The translations under genes and the position numbers were made by a program. DNA of 64,000 nt from Agromyces mediolanus (GTDB taxonomy: Bacteria > Actinomycetota > Actinomycetes > Actinomycetales > Microbacteriaceae): positions 248,001 to 312,000 of the forward strand of contig NZ_JAMBNX010000004.1 of NCBI RefSeq assembly GCF_023715325.1, read 5' to 3'. The notes below the pieces were generated by a model. It saw only the letters and a program-made list of their open reading frames with translations, did no database searches and was not told the origin of the DNA. Of the stretch, positions 49,789-58,171 are shown piece by piece (position 1 is the stretch's first letter; each line of letters starts with the position of its first letter).

Positions 49789-50207
49789 AGGGATTCCGCT
49801 TGGACGGCCTGCTTCGGGTGCGTCGGGTGCAGGAGGAGCGCACCGCGAGCGTGCTCGCCTCGCGCACCGCGAAGCTGCGCGACAGCGAGGCGCTGCGCGC
49901 CCGGGCGCAGCGGGAACTGGGCGCCTACGGCGAGCCGGGCACCCAGCTCGAGACGCTGCGCGCGATCGCCGCGGCGCGCGCGTCGAGCGAGGCCATGCTC
50001 GCCGAGCTCCTCGCCGCGAGCATGTTGCTCGAGGCCGAGGTCGACGAGGCGAAGCTCACGCACGACGAGGCCCGTCGCCGCGTGCGCACCCTCGAGCGGA
50101 TGGAGCGCGCGCACGTCGAGGCCGAGCTCGAGACCGAGCTGCGCGTCGAGCAGAACCGATTGGACGAGATCGCGAGCGGGCACCGTGCCCGCGGAGGGGA
50201 GGAGTGA
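49785..50207 (+). CDS. fliJ: FliJ-like flagellar export chaperone
   Basis: A 140-residue protein predicted to be one long antiparallel coiled coil, with a heptad-like pattern of Leu/Ala and charged residues. It starts MKGFRLDGLLRVRRVQEERT, as FliJ proteins do, and lies directly after fliI. Sequence identity within FliJ is low in general, so the call rests on shape and position. Its TGA overlaps the next ATG. Confidence 0.82.
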   Translation: MKGFRLDGLLRVRRVQEERTASVLASRTAKLRDSEALRARAQRELGAYGEPGTQLETLRAIAAARASSEAMLAELLAASMLLEAEVDEAKLTHDEARRRVRTLERMERAHVEAELETELRVEQNRLDEIASGHRARGGEE

Positions 50208-51265
50208 TGGCCGCCGTCGACGCCGTCGCCCGCATGCAGGAGATCAGCCAGACCGTCGCCGCGCTGCAGGGCCGTCAGGCCGCCGCGAGCGACGGCACCG
50301 CCTTCGCGCAGGCGCTCGCCGCGCTCGGCGCGAACGGGACCGCCGCAGCGAACGCCGCTCCCGCCGCCTCGCTCGACCGGAGCGGCTCGCTCGCCCAGGG
50401 CGTCACCGGCGAGGACCTCGTCGCCGAGGCCAAGACGTGGGTCGGCGTGCCCTATGTGCTCGGCGGGAACGACCGTTCGGGCGTCGACTGCTCGGGCCTC
50501 GTGCAGCAGGTGCTCGCGAAGTTCGGCATCGACGCGGAGCGCCGCGTCTCGCTGCAGACCGATCTCGGCGTCGAAGTGCCGTCGATGGCGCAGGCGCAGC
50601 CGGGCGACCTCATCATCACGAACAACGCCGACCACGTCGTCATCTACGCGGGCGACGGCATGATCGTGCACGCACCGTACGAGGGGCGCACCGTCTCGTA
50701 TCAGAAGAACTACCTCGACGAGTCGGACGTGCTGACGATCCGCCGGGTCGTGCCGACGGCTGGTGAGCCGACTGCGGCGGCGGGTGCTGCCGGTGGTGCT
50801 GGCGCTGCCGCTGGTGCCGGTGCCGCTGGCGGTGCCGCTGGCGCTGCGGGTGGAGCTGGCGCTGTGGGCGGAGCTGGCGCTGCGGGGGCCTCGGCGCTCG
50901 GCAGGGCGGACGTCGCGGCGCAGCTGCAGTCGTTGCTCGCGTCCTCGGGCGGCGGCCTCGACGGGCTCGGCACGGCCGCCATGCTGAGCGCCCTGCTCGG
51001 CCTCGGCGGCGCGGGCGGGAACGGCGGCGCGGGCCTCGGGTCCGGTCTCGGTCTCGGGTCCGGCCTCGGGCCGCTCGGCGCCGGTCTCGGGCCGCTCGGC
51101 GCGGGCCTCGGTTCCGGGTCCGGCCTCGGGCCGCTCGGATCCGGCCTCGGGCCGCGCGGCGCCGGTCTCGGTACTGGCCTCGGCGCCGGCACGCAGGGCG
51201 CGGGCAGCCTGGGCGACCTCGTCGCGGCCGCCCAGCTCCAGGCGATCCTCCGGAGCACCGTATGA
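50207..51265 (+). CDS. NlpC/P60 peptidoglycan hydrolase in the flagellar operon
   Basis: A 352-residue protein. Residues about 70-185 form a C40 peptidase domain with YVLGGNDRSGVDCSGLVQQVL (catalytic Cys), ADHVVIYAGDG (catalytic His) and MIVHAPYEG (third polar residue). No signal peptide is present, so it may be exported by the flagellar system itself. The C-terminal half is low complexity: Ala/Gly-rich, then many GLGSGLGPLG-type repeats. In Gram-negative flagella FlgJ opens the wall for the rod; this gene, between fliJ and fliK, is a plausible substitute. Confidence 0.88.
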   Translation: MAAVDAVARMQEISQTVAALQGRQAAASDGTAFAQALAALGANGTAAANAAPAASLDRSGSLAQGVTGEDLVAEAKTWVGVPYVLGGNDRSGVDCSGLVQQVLAKFGIDAERRVSLQTDLGVEVPSMAQAQPGDLIITNNADHVVIYAGDGMIVHAPYEGRTVSYQKNYLDESDVLTIRRVVPTAGEPTAAAGAAGGAGAAAGAGAAGGAAGAAGGAGAVGGAGAAGASALGRADVAAQLQSLLASSGGGLDGLGTAAMLSALLGLGGAGGNGGAGLGSGLGLGSGLGPLGAGLGPLGAGLGSGSGLGPLGSGLGPRGAGLGTGLGAGTQGAGSLGDLVAAAQLQAILRSTV

Positions 51266-52629
51266 CCGCGATCGCCCCCGCACTCCCCGCTCCCGCACCC
51301 GCGGCGCGGACCGGCGGCGCCGCGAGCCGCGCGGAGTCGAACGACCGCGGCTTCGCAGCCGCGCTCGCGGGCGTCACGAGCACGGCCCAACAGGCGGATG
51401 CCTCGAGCACCGCCCCCGGCACGGGCACCGGCGCGACCTCCGACGGTGGCACCGGCACCGGCACCGCGCAGCAGACGTCGACCGAGCCCGCCGTCGATCC
51501 GACCGTCGCGGCCGCACTTCCTGCGGCCTTCACCCTGACGACTGCGGTGCCGGAGCCCGCCGCGGATCCCGCGCTCGCGCTGCCGGAGCCCGAGCCCGGT
51601 GCGGTCCAGGCCGAGGTGCTCGGGGCGACTGGAGCGGGCGACGGCGATGCCGCAGCCGGCGCCGTGCTCGCACCGGGAACCGTCGGTGCGCCGGCGTCCG
51701 CAGCGAGCCCGGCCGGGAACGGCGCGGCGGGCACTGCCACGGGTGGTGCCGGCGAGCTCGCCGGCACCGGAGTGGCCGGAAGCGGGCCGGTCGCCGGTGA
51801 GTTCGCCGGCGGTGGTGGACTCGCCGGCGAGCCGGGACCCGGCTCCGGCGACGCGGAAGGCGAGGGGCCCGACGCCACCACACCGACCGGCCGGCAGGGA
51901 GCCGCGAGGCCGGGCGCCGGCGCCGATGGCGCGGAGCCCGCGCGGCCCGGCTCGGCGGACGGGACCGCTCCGGCATCCGCGCACGCAGCGGCCGGGGCAT
52001 CCGCCGTCCCGAACGGCACAGCCGTGCCGGGCGCAGCCGACACCGCCGCGTCCGCAGCCACCCCCGCAGCCACCACGGCGACGCCGGCCACGGCGCCGAC
52101 GGGCGACGGGATCGCCGCGGCATCCGCGCCGACCGCACCGACGACGGCCGCCGCGCCGACCGCGCCCGCCGCGCCCTCGGCCGGGGCCTCCGCAGCCCAG
52201 CCGGCCGCGCCGTCGCTCGCGGAGCAGCTCGGCGGCCACCTCGTCTCCCTCGCCCGTCGCGGACCCGGCGAGCACCTCGTCTCGGTGCGCGTCGCGCCCG
52301 AGGAGTTCGGCCCCGTCACCGTCCGGGCCGTCGTCGGCGCCGACGGGCACGTGCGCGTCGAGCTGCACGCCCCGAACGATGCCGGACGCGAAGCGCTGCG
52401 CCAGGCGCTCGGCGACCTCCGCCGTGACGGCGTCGCCGCGGGCCTGTCCGGTTCGCTCGACCTCGCCCCGCAGGACCGCGACGGGCGCGAGCCGAGCGAC
52501 GAGGCCCGCCCCGCCGCAGCCACCGACGACGCGCGGACCGCCGCGACGGCTCCGGCCCGCAGCCAGCCCCCGACCCCCGCCCCGACCGGGCCGATGCCGC
52601 TCGGCACCGGCCTCGACGTGATCGCCTAG
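51262..52629 (+). CDS. fliK: Flagellar hook-length control protein FliK-like
   Basis: A 455-residue protein. The first 310 residues are an Ala/Gly/Pro/Thr-rich low-complexity ruler-like segment; the C-terminal Flg_hook domain reads LVSLARRGPGEHLVSVRVAPEEFGPVTVRAVVGADGHVRVELHAPN, then ALGDLRRDGV. FliK measures hook length and switches export from hook to filament substrates. The gene lies just before flgD, as usual, and overlaps the hydrolase gene by four bases. Confidence 0.88.
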   Translation: MTAIAPALPAPAPAARTGGAASRAESNDRGFAAALAGVTSTAQQADASSTAPGTGTGATSDGGTGTGTAQQTSTEPAVDPTVAAALPAAFTLTTAVPEPAADPALALPEPEPGAVQAEVLGATGAGDGDAAAGAVLAPGTVGAPASAASPAGNGAAGTATGGAGELAGTGVAGSGPVAGEFAGGGGLAGEPGPGSGDAEGEGPDATTPTGRQGAARPGAGADGAEPARPGSADGTAPASAHAAAGASAVPNGTAVPGAADTAASAATPAATTATPATAPTGDGIAAASAPTAPTTAAAPTAPAAPSAGASAAQPAAPSLAEQLGGHLVSLARRGPGEHLVSVRVAPEEFGPVTVRAVVGADGHVRVELHAPNDAGREALRQALGDLRRDGVAAGLSGSLDLAPQDRDGREPSDEARPAAATDDARTAATAPARSQPPTPAPTGPMPLGTGLDVIA

Positions 52630-52639
52630 GAGGCACCGG

Positions 52640-53065
52640 ATGACCGTCGACGCAGTGAACGCGACCGCAAGCACCGGTGGCACGAGCATGTACACCGGCC
52701 AGGTGGCGACCCGCCGCCCGAAGCAGGAGATGGACGGCGAGCTGTTCCTGAAGCTGCTCGTCACCCAGCTCGCCAACCAGGACCCGAGCTCGCCCATGGA
52801 CACCAACGCCATGATCGGGCAGACCACCCAGCTCGCCACGATGGAGCAGCTGACGGCGCTGTCGAAACGGCAGGAGGAGTCGTTCTCCCTGCAGATGCGC
52901 ACCGCCGCGGCCGCCCTGATCGGCAAGGAGGTGGAGTACCTCGACGCCGACGGCAAGACCGTGAAGGGCGTCGCCGGCTCCGTCTCGTTCGCCGGCCCGA
53001 TCCCGACCGTCGACGTCGGCGGGGTCTCCGTCGCCCTCGACAAGCTCTCCGCCGTCCGCACCTGA
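52640..53065 (+). CDS. flgD: Flagellar hook assembly (cap) protein FlgD
   Basis: A 141-residue hook scaffolding protein. KQEMDGELFLKLLVTQLANQDPSSPMDTNAMIGQTTQLATMEQLTAL is the FlgD N-terminal signature (FLKLLVTQLxNQDP). The C-terminal beta domain is short, and the protein is near the lower end of the family's length. The ATG has AGGAGG upstream. Confidence 0.95.
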   Translation: MTVDAVNATASTGGTSMYTGQVATRRPKQEMDGELFLKLLVTQLANQDPSSPMDTNAMIGQTTQLATMEQLTALSKRQEESFSLQMRTAAAALIGKEVEYLDADGKTVKGVAGSVSFAGPIPTVDVGGVSVALDKLSAVRT

Positions 53066-53147
53066 TCCCGTCGCGGCATCCGCCCGCGGCCCCACCGACC
53101 ACCACGACCGACCCCGCGCTCCAGCGCACGACCGAAAGGACGCCACC

Positions 53148-54308
53148 GTGCTCCGCTCGATGTTCTCCGGGATCTCCGGACTCCGCGCCCACCAGACCAT
53201 GCTCGACGTCACCGGCAACAACATCGCCAACGTCAACACCACCGGGTTCAAGGGCTCGGCGACCCAGTTCCAGGACACGCTGTCGCAGCTCATCCAGGGC
53301 GGCGGCGCTCCCGGTGCCGCCATCGGCGGCACGAACCCCGCCCAGATCGGCCTCGGCGTGCAGATCGCCGGCATCAGCACGAACTTCACGCAGGGCTCGG
53401 CGCAGGCCACCGGTCGCGCGAGCGACCTGATGATCTCGGGCGACGGCTTCTTCGTCGTCAACGCGGGCGGCGAGACGCTGTACACCCGGGCGGGCGCGTT
53501 CGACTTCGACGCGCAGGGCCGGCTCGTGTCGCCGAACGGCGGCTTCGTGCAGGGCTGGATGGCGCAGAACGGCGTCGTGAACCAGGGCGGCGGGCTGCAG
53601 AACATCACGCTCCCCCGCGGCGTCGTCGCCCCCGCCGTGCCGACCACGTCGGTGCGGTTCACGGGCAACCTGCCGCTGGATGCCGCGGCCGGAACCGAGA
53701 TCGTCCGCGACATCGACGTCTACGACGCCTCCGGCAACGCGACGAGCGTCACGCTCTCGTTCACGCGCAGCGCGACCGGCTGGGACGTCGCCTCGGGCGG
53801 CACCAACCTCGGCGCCATGACCTTCGTCGACGGACAGCCGACCGGCACCACCTCGGTCACGGTCGCCGGCGCGACCATCGACCTCGCGGGCGTCACCGGC
53901 TTCGCCGAGCTCAGCACGCTGAAGGTCGCCGGGCAGGACGGCCGCCCCGCCGGCACGCTCGACGCCTACTCGATCGGCCCGGACGGCACGATCACGGGCA
54001 CCTTCTCGAACGGCGCGACGCAGGCCGTCGGGCGCATCGCGCTCGCCACCTTCGTCAACCCGGGCGGCCTCGAGAAGGCGGGCGACTCCTCGTACCGGGC
54101 GACCGCGAACTCGGGCGCCGTCGAGCTCGGCGCCGCGGGCGACCCCGGCTACGGGAAGCTCGCGAGCGGCTACCTCGAGATGTCGAACGTCGACCTCTCG
54201 CAGGAGTTCACGAACCTGATCATCGCGCAGCGCGGCTTCCAGGCGAACGCCCGGATCATCACCACGAGCGACGAGGTGCTGCAGGAGCTGACGAACCTGA
54301 AGCGGTAG
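53148..54308 (+). CDS. flgE: Flagellar hook protein FlgE
   Basis: A 386-residue hook subunit. The N-terminal region MLRSMFSGISGLRAHQTMLDVTGNNIANVNTTGFKGS is the rod/hook signature. The middle includes LMISGDGFFVVNAGGETLYTRAGAFDFDAQGRLVSPNG, and the C-terminus SGYLEMSNVDLSQEFTNLIIAQRGFQANARIITTSDEVLQEL is typical of FlgE/FlgG. The GTG start has AAAGGA upstream. It is the last gene of the flgB operon. Confidence 0.95.
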   Translation: MLRSMFSGISGLRAHQTMLDVTGNNIANVNTTGFKGSATQFQDTLSQLIQGGGAPGAAIGGTNPAQIGLGVQIAGISTNFTQGSAQATGRASDLMISGDGFFVVNAGGETLYTRAGAFDFDAQGRLVSPNGGFVQGWMAQNGVVNQGGGLQNITLPRGVVAPAVPTTSVRFTGNLPLDAAAGTEIVRDIDVYDASGNATSVTLSFTRSATGWDVASGGTNLGAMTFVDGQPTGTTSVTVAGATIDLAGVTGFAELSTLKVAGQDGRPAGTLDAYSIGPDGTITGTFSNGATQAVGRIALATFVNPGGLEKAGDSSYRATANSGAVELGAAGDPGYGKLASGYLEMSNVDLSQEFTNLIIAQRGFQANARIITTSDEVLQELTNLKR

Positions 54309-54350
54309 CCGCGGCTGGGCGAGGCGGGGCGGCCATTCCCGCTCCGCGGG

Positions 54351-54484
54351 CACCGCCTGCGCCACTTCGTGCTCCACGCGCCACCTCTACTGGCGCAACG
54401 ACACCGAACTGGCGCAGACGGGCCGCGCAAGCCATCCCGCCCGCTCCGACACAGCGCCTGCGCGCCACTTCCGCGCCCACGCGC
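54351..54484. repeat. 200-bp-spaced direct repeat, first copy (contains family C element 1)
   Basis: Bases 54351-54484 recur at 54551-54684 with a single difference (A at 54453, C at 54653). Inside each, CTGCGCCACTTCG pairs with CGAACTGGCGCAG and encloses GCGCCA/TGGCGC, a double hairpin (about 54357-54415) related to the elements at 55771-55962. Confidence 0.85.
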
Positions 54485-54550
54485 ACTCCCGCACCGCCAC
54501 ACCACTCCCGCGCCCCCGCCCCACTCCCGCGCGCTCCGCGCAGCTCTCGA

Positions 54551-54684
54551 CACCGCCTGCGCCACTTCGTGCTCCACGCGCCACCTCTACTGGCGCAACG
54601 ACACCGAACTGGCGCAGACGGGCCGCGCAAGCCATCCCGCCCGCTCCGACACCGCGCCTGCGCGCCACTTCCGCGCCCACGCGC
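54551..54684. repeat. 200-bp-spaced direct repeat, second copy (contains family C element 2)
   Basis: Nearly identical to 54351-54484, so the duplication is recent or kept uniform by gene conversion. The duplicated block contains the same double hairpin. The stretch between the copies is GC-rich with CCACTCCCGCGC-type repeats and no gene. Confidence 0.85.
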
Positions 54685-54750
54685 CACTTCCTGCGACGCA
54701 CCCGCGGCGCTGCCCGTCCACCACACGCACCGCCCCGGCACGCGCTTCCC

Positions 54751-54756
54751 TAGGCT
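54751..54756 (+). promoter_or_regulatory. -10 box TAGGCT of the ACR3-like gene (leaderless)
   Basis: TAGGCT is followed by six bases and then the GTG at 54763. Same hexamer and spacing as for the GntR gene at 25496. Confidence 0.65.
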
Positions 54757-54762
54757 GGAGCG

Positions 54763-55752
54763 GTGCAGCGGACGATCGAGTGGTGGGACCGGCACCAGCT
54801 CGCACTCGCCATCGCCGCCATCCTCGTGGGCGCCTTGCTCGGACTCGCGGCCCCCGCGGTCGCGCCGGTGCTGTCCTCGGCTACCAATCCGGTGCTCGCG
54901 CTGCTGCTGTTCGCGACGTTCCTGGGCGTGCCGATCGACGGGATCGGGCGATCGCTCCGGGACGCCCGCTTCCTCGGCACCGTGCTGCTCGTGAACTTCG
55001 TGGCGGTGCCGGTGCTCGTCTTCGTCCTCTCGCGCTTCGTGGCCGACGACCGGGGCCTGCTGCTCGGGGTGCTGCTCGTGCTGCTCACGCCCTGCGTCGA
55101 CTACGTCATCGTGTTCACCGGCCTCGCCGGCGGCGCGCGTGATCGGCTGCTCGCCGCGACCCCGCTGCTGATGATGCTGCAGCTCGTGCTGCTGCCCGGG
55201 TACCTCTGGCTGTTCGCCGGTGCGGATGCCCTCGCCCTGCTGGATCCCGGGCCGTTCCTCGAGGCGTTCCTCGTGATCATCGTCATGCCGCTCATCGCCG
55301 CCGCCCTCGTGCAGGCGCTCGCCCGGCGGCACCGCGTCGCCCGCGGGTTCGAGCGCGGCCTGGCCGGCGCGATGACGCCGCTGCTGATGCTGACGCTCGC
55401 CGTCGTGGTGGGTTCGCAGATCGCGGCGGTCGGCGCGGAGGCCGTCGCGCTCGCACGACTCGTGCCGATCTACCTCGGTTTCGCGGCGGTCATGGTCGGT
55501 GTCGGCATCCTGGCCGGACGGATGGCCCGGCTCGACGTCCCGCGCATCCGCGCCGTCGTGTTCAGCGGGGTCACCCGGAACTCGCTCGTCGTGCTCCCCC
55601 TCGCCCTCGCCCTGCCCGCGAGCCTGGGGATCGCCCCGCTCGCGGTCGTGACGCAGACGCTCGTCGAGCTGGTGTGCCTGCTCGTGCTGGTGCGGCTCGT
55701 GCCGATGCTCGTGCGTGCGCGCGCGTCGGGCGCTGGGGGTCCGGGGCCGTGA
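54763..55752 (+). CDS. ACR3/bile-acid:Na+ symporter-family permease (arsenic-resistance type)
   Basis: A 329-residue, ten-helix transporter. LLLFATFLGVPIDGIG and the loop TPCVDYVIVFTGLAGGARDRLLAATPLLMMLQ carry the Pro-Cys pair and surrounding pattern of ACR3 arsenite carriers; SGVTRNSLVVLPLALALP is the second conserved helix. Canonical ACR3 loops read PCTAMVFVW, so the substrate may differ from arsenite. No arsR or arsC gene is nearby. It interrupts the flagellar cluster and has its own leaderless promoter. Confidence 0.78.
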   Translation: MQRTIEWWDRHQLALAIAAILVGALLGLAAPAVAPVLSSATNPVLALLLFATFLGVPIDGIGRSLRDARFLGTVLLVNFVAVPVLVFVLSRFVADDRGLLLGVLLVLLTPCVDYVIVFTGLAGGARDRLLAATPLLMMLQLVLLPGYLWLFAGADALALLDPGPFLEAFLVIIVMPLIAAALVQALARRHRVARGFERGLAGAMTPLLMLTLAVVVGSQIAAVGAEAVALARLVPIYLGFAAVMVGVGILAGRMARLDVPRIRAVVFSGVTRNSLVVLPLALALPASLGIAPLAVVTQTLVELVCLLVLVRLVPMLVRARASGAGGPGP

Positions 55753-55770
55753 CGGCCGCGCGTGCGGCCC

Positions 55771-55840
55771 CCGTCCGCGCCACTTCGGACGCCACGCGCC
55801 AGCAGAAATGGCGCAACGATGCCGAAAGGGCGCGGACGCA
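55771..55840. repeat. Family C palindromic element, copy 3
   Basis: 70 bases from CCGTCCGCGCCACTTCGG to GCGCGGACGCA. The outer arms are inverted repeats, and the middle holds GCGCCAGCAGAAATGGCGC, an inner hairpin. It differs from copy 4 at only five positions. Confidence 0.85.
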
Positions 55841-55892
55841 CAGAAGTGGCGCTCGTGCGGGGCAGCCTGACGGGAACCCGACGGGCTCGACC

Positions 55893-55962
55893 CCGTCCGC
55901 GCCACTTCGGCCGCCACGCGCCAGCAGAAGTGGCGCAGCGATGCCGAAGTGGCGCGGACGCA
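55893..55962. repeat. Family C palindromic element, copy 4
   Basis: 70 bases, outer arms CCGTCCGCGCCACTTCGG and CCGAAGTGGCGCGGACG (almost perfect inverted repeat), inner hairpin GCGCCAGCAGAAGTGGCGC. It follows copy 3 by 52 bases in the gap before the convergent cupin gene. Confidence 0.87.
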
Positions 55963-56041
55963 CCGCGCTGGGGCAGCGGCCGGCACGGGAACGGACAGCC
56001 GGCACCGGGCGGGCGCCGGCCGCGCGGCGCCCCGGGCCTGC

Positions 56042-56392
56042 TCAGTCGTCGATCGTGATGTACGTCTTCCGCAGCGCCTCGTGCACGTGCCAGACGCCTT
56101 CCCAGCCGCTCGGCATCACGAGCGTGTCGCCCGCACCGATGGTGGCCCGCTGCCCGCCCGCCGTCTCCACGGTGACGGAGCCCGAGAGGATCTGGCAGAT
56201 CTCGGTGTAGCCGTCACGGCGGGCCGTGAAGCTGCCGGGCGAGCACTCCCAGAAGCCGACCTCGGTGCCGCCGCCGCTCCAGAGCGGGCTCGTCGCCTCG
56301 ACGACGTCCGGCGTGGTGGCGGTCGGCTTCGGGGCCGGCTCGCCGAGGTCGGCGGCGAGCGGCTGGGACTGGATGACGAACTCGACGGTCAT
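56042..56392 (-). CDS. Cupin_3 (DUF861) protein
   Basis: A 116-residue single cupin. GSFTARRDGYTEICQILSGSVTVET and GAGDTLVMPSGWEGVWHVHEALRKTYITI match the DUF861/EutQ-like cupin pattern, with candidate metal ligands Glu in YTEI and His in VHE. Such cupins are often encoded beside amine-oxidising flavoenzymes, as here. The ATG at 56392 has AGAGGAA upstream. It follows the oxidoreductase gene on the same strand by 64 bases. Confidence 0.87.
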   Translation of the reverse strand: MTVEFVIQSQPLAADLGEPAPKPTATTPDVVEATSPLWSGGGTEVGFWECSPGSFTARRDGYTEICQILSGSVTVETAGGQRATIGAGDTLVMPSGWEGVWHVHEALRKTYITIDD

Positions 56393-56456
56393 GCTGGTTC
56401 CTCTCGTGAGCGTGGAATCGTGCCTCGGTGCCCTCCGGCCCCGGTGCCCTCGTGCC

Positions 56457-57830
56457 TCAGTGCCGGCCGGCGATGAGATCGGCGAGCCGGGCGGTCGGCG
56501 CCGTCGTGCTGCGTCCGGCGAACTCGGCCCGGTCGGCGTTGCGGTAGAGCCCGTAGATCCCCTGCACGGCGAGCCAGCGCAGCGGCTCGAACTCCCAGTT
56601 GCGGGCGCGGTGCCCCACCCAGGGCAGCCGCACGAGCTCGGTGTCGCGTTGCAGCACCAGGTCGGCGAGCGTGCGTCCGGCGAGGTTCGTCGCCGTGACG
56701 CCCGTGCCGACGTAGCCGCCGGCCCAGCCGAGTCCGGTCGAGGCATCCAGTCCGACCGTGGCGGCCCAGTCGCGCGGCACGCCGAGCACGCCGCCCCAGC
56801 CGTGCGCGATCGGCACCTCGGCGGCGGCCGGGAAGAAGCGGCGCAGCAGCGCCGCGAGCGACTCGATCGTCTGCGCCTGCGTCGCCCCGTCGGTGTCGAC
56901 GCGCGAGCCGTAGCGGTACGGCACGCCGCGGCCGCCGAACGCGATGCGGTCGTCGGCGGTGCGCTGCGCGTACATGTAGACGTGCGCGAAGTCGCCGAGG
57001 GTGTCGCGACCGGCCCAGCCGAGCTCGTCCCACACCGCCGCGGGGATCGGGTCGGTCACGATCATCGACGAGTTCATCGGCAACCAGCGCCGGTGCTCGC
57101 CCTTCAGGTTCGCCGTGAAGCCCTCGGTCGCGCGCAGCACGTGCCCGGCGCGCACGACGCCGCGCTCGGTGACGGCCTCGCCCGGCCGGATCTCGGTGAC
57201 GAGCGTCTGCTCGAGGATCGGCACCCCCAGCGCCTCGACGGCTGCGGCGAGGCCGCGGGCGAGCTTCGCCGGGTGCACGCGCGCGCAGTGCGGGTGCCAC
57301 ACCCCGCCGAGCGTGCCGGCGACGTTGACGCGGGCGGCGGATGCCTCGGCCGAGAGCAGCTCGACGTCGGCGCCGGGCCACTCCGCCTCTGCCGCGGCGA
57401 ACGCCTGCAGGCGGGCCAGCTGAGCGGGCGCGTACGCCACGTTCAGTTCGCCGCCCTTCACGAGGTCGGCATCGATTCCCTCGGCCTCGGTGACCCGGGC
57501 GACCTCGTCGACGGTCTCGTTCAGTGCGCGCTGCTGGGTGATGGCGGCCTGCCGGCCGTGCGACTTCGCGTAGCGCTCGCGGCCACCGGTCACGGAGTTG
57601 GTGAGCCATCCGCCGTTCCGCCCGGAGGCGCCGAACCCCGCGAACCGCGCCTCGAGCACGACGACCCGGAGGTCGGGCTGCAGCGTCTTCAGGTAGTACG
57701 CCGTCCAGAGGCCGGTGTACCCGCCGCCGACGATCGCGACGTCGACGTCGAGGTCGCCGTCGAGCCCCTTCCGCGGCGCGGGGAGCCCGAGCTGCTGCCA
57801 CCACCAGGACACTCCGCCGTTGCCCGTCAT
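56457..57830 (-). CDS. FAD-dependent amine oxidoreductase (DAO family, PuuB/gamma-glutamylputrescine oxidase-like)
   Basis: A 457-residue flavoenzyme. The dinucleotide-binding motif is DVAIVGGGYTGLWTAYYL (about residues 29-46), followed by RFAGFGASGRNGGWLTN, the GASGRNGG signature of the PuuB-type DAO group. The closing GLGWAGGYVGTGVTATNLAGRTLADLV is the second FAD contact. It would oxidise an amine or amino acid, for example a polyamine derivative, releasing H2O2. The ATG at 57830 has GGAGGAAAC upstream; the frame continues further back but only through repeats. It forms a pair with the cupin gene. Confidence 0.87.
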   Translation of the reverse strand: MTGNGGVSWWWQQLGLPAPRKGLDGDLDVDVAIVGGGYTGLWTAYYLKTLQPDLRVVVLEARFAGFGASGRNGGWLTNSVTGGRERYAKSHGRQAAITQQRALNETVDEVARVTEAEGIDADLVKGGELNVAYAPAQLARLQAFAAAEAEWPGADVELLSAEASAARVNVAGTLGGVWHPHCARVHPAKLARGLAAAVEALGVPILEQTLVTEIRPGEAVTERGVVRAGHVLRATEGFTANLKGEHRRWLPMNSSMIVTDPIPAAVWDELGWAGRDTLGDFAHVYMYAQRTADDRIAFGGRGVPYRYGSRVDTDGATQAQTIESLAALLRRFFPAAAEVPIAHGWGGVLGVPRDWAATVGLDASTGLGWAGGYVGTGVTATNLAGRTLADLVLQRDTELVRLPWVGHRARNWEFEPLRWLAVQGIYGLYRNADRAEFAGRSTTAPTARLADLIAGRH

Positions 57831-57975
57831 CGTTTCCTCCCTGCGACGTTCCGTCCGACGACGGCCGTCCGTTCGATCATGCGGGACGCCCCGGCTGGGG
57901 CGCCACCGTCCATCTGCTGGCTTTCCGGACTCCGTCCGGACGATGTGTCGTGCGCGCCCGGTCGGGCGCCCCCTC

Positions 57976-58035
57976 TGCCCCTCCGTGCTCTGCCCCTCCG
58001 TGCTCTGCCCCTCCGTGCTCTGCCCCTTCGTGCTC
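57976..58035. repeat. 15-bp minisatellite, four units
   Basis: TGCCCCTCCGTGCTC repeats four times without gaps (57976, 57991, 58006, 58021), with one change in the last unit. It lies in the 530-base gap before flbD, which otherwise holds two family B elements and a flagellar promoter and no gene. Confidence 0.85.
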
Positions 58036-58043
58036 TCTCCCGG

Positions 58044-58107
58044 CGGGGTCGTTTCCCGACACGCGCTCCGCGCCCGGGCCATCCGCCCGTCGGAATCCGA
58101 CCCCCTC
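58044..58107. repeat. Family B palindromic element, copy 2
   Basis: GGGGTCGTTTCCCGAC at the left (degenerate arm) and GTCGGAATCCGACCCCCTCG at the right, about 64 bases in all, in the same orientation as copy 3. The GGGCCATCC core segment is shared with copy 3. Confidence 0.75.
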
Positions 58108-58171
58108 GGGGTGGCGGGGGCGGGGCGGGCGGAGCGGGCGCTACCCGGGCACCACTTCCCGCCGTTTCCCT

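Noticed and set aside
57831-58082. N-terminal extension of the amine oxidase containing STEGQ repeats
   Set aside because: It is a translation of the 15-bp minisatellite; the ATG at 57830 has an excellent GGAGGAAAC site and begins the conserved FAD domain.
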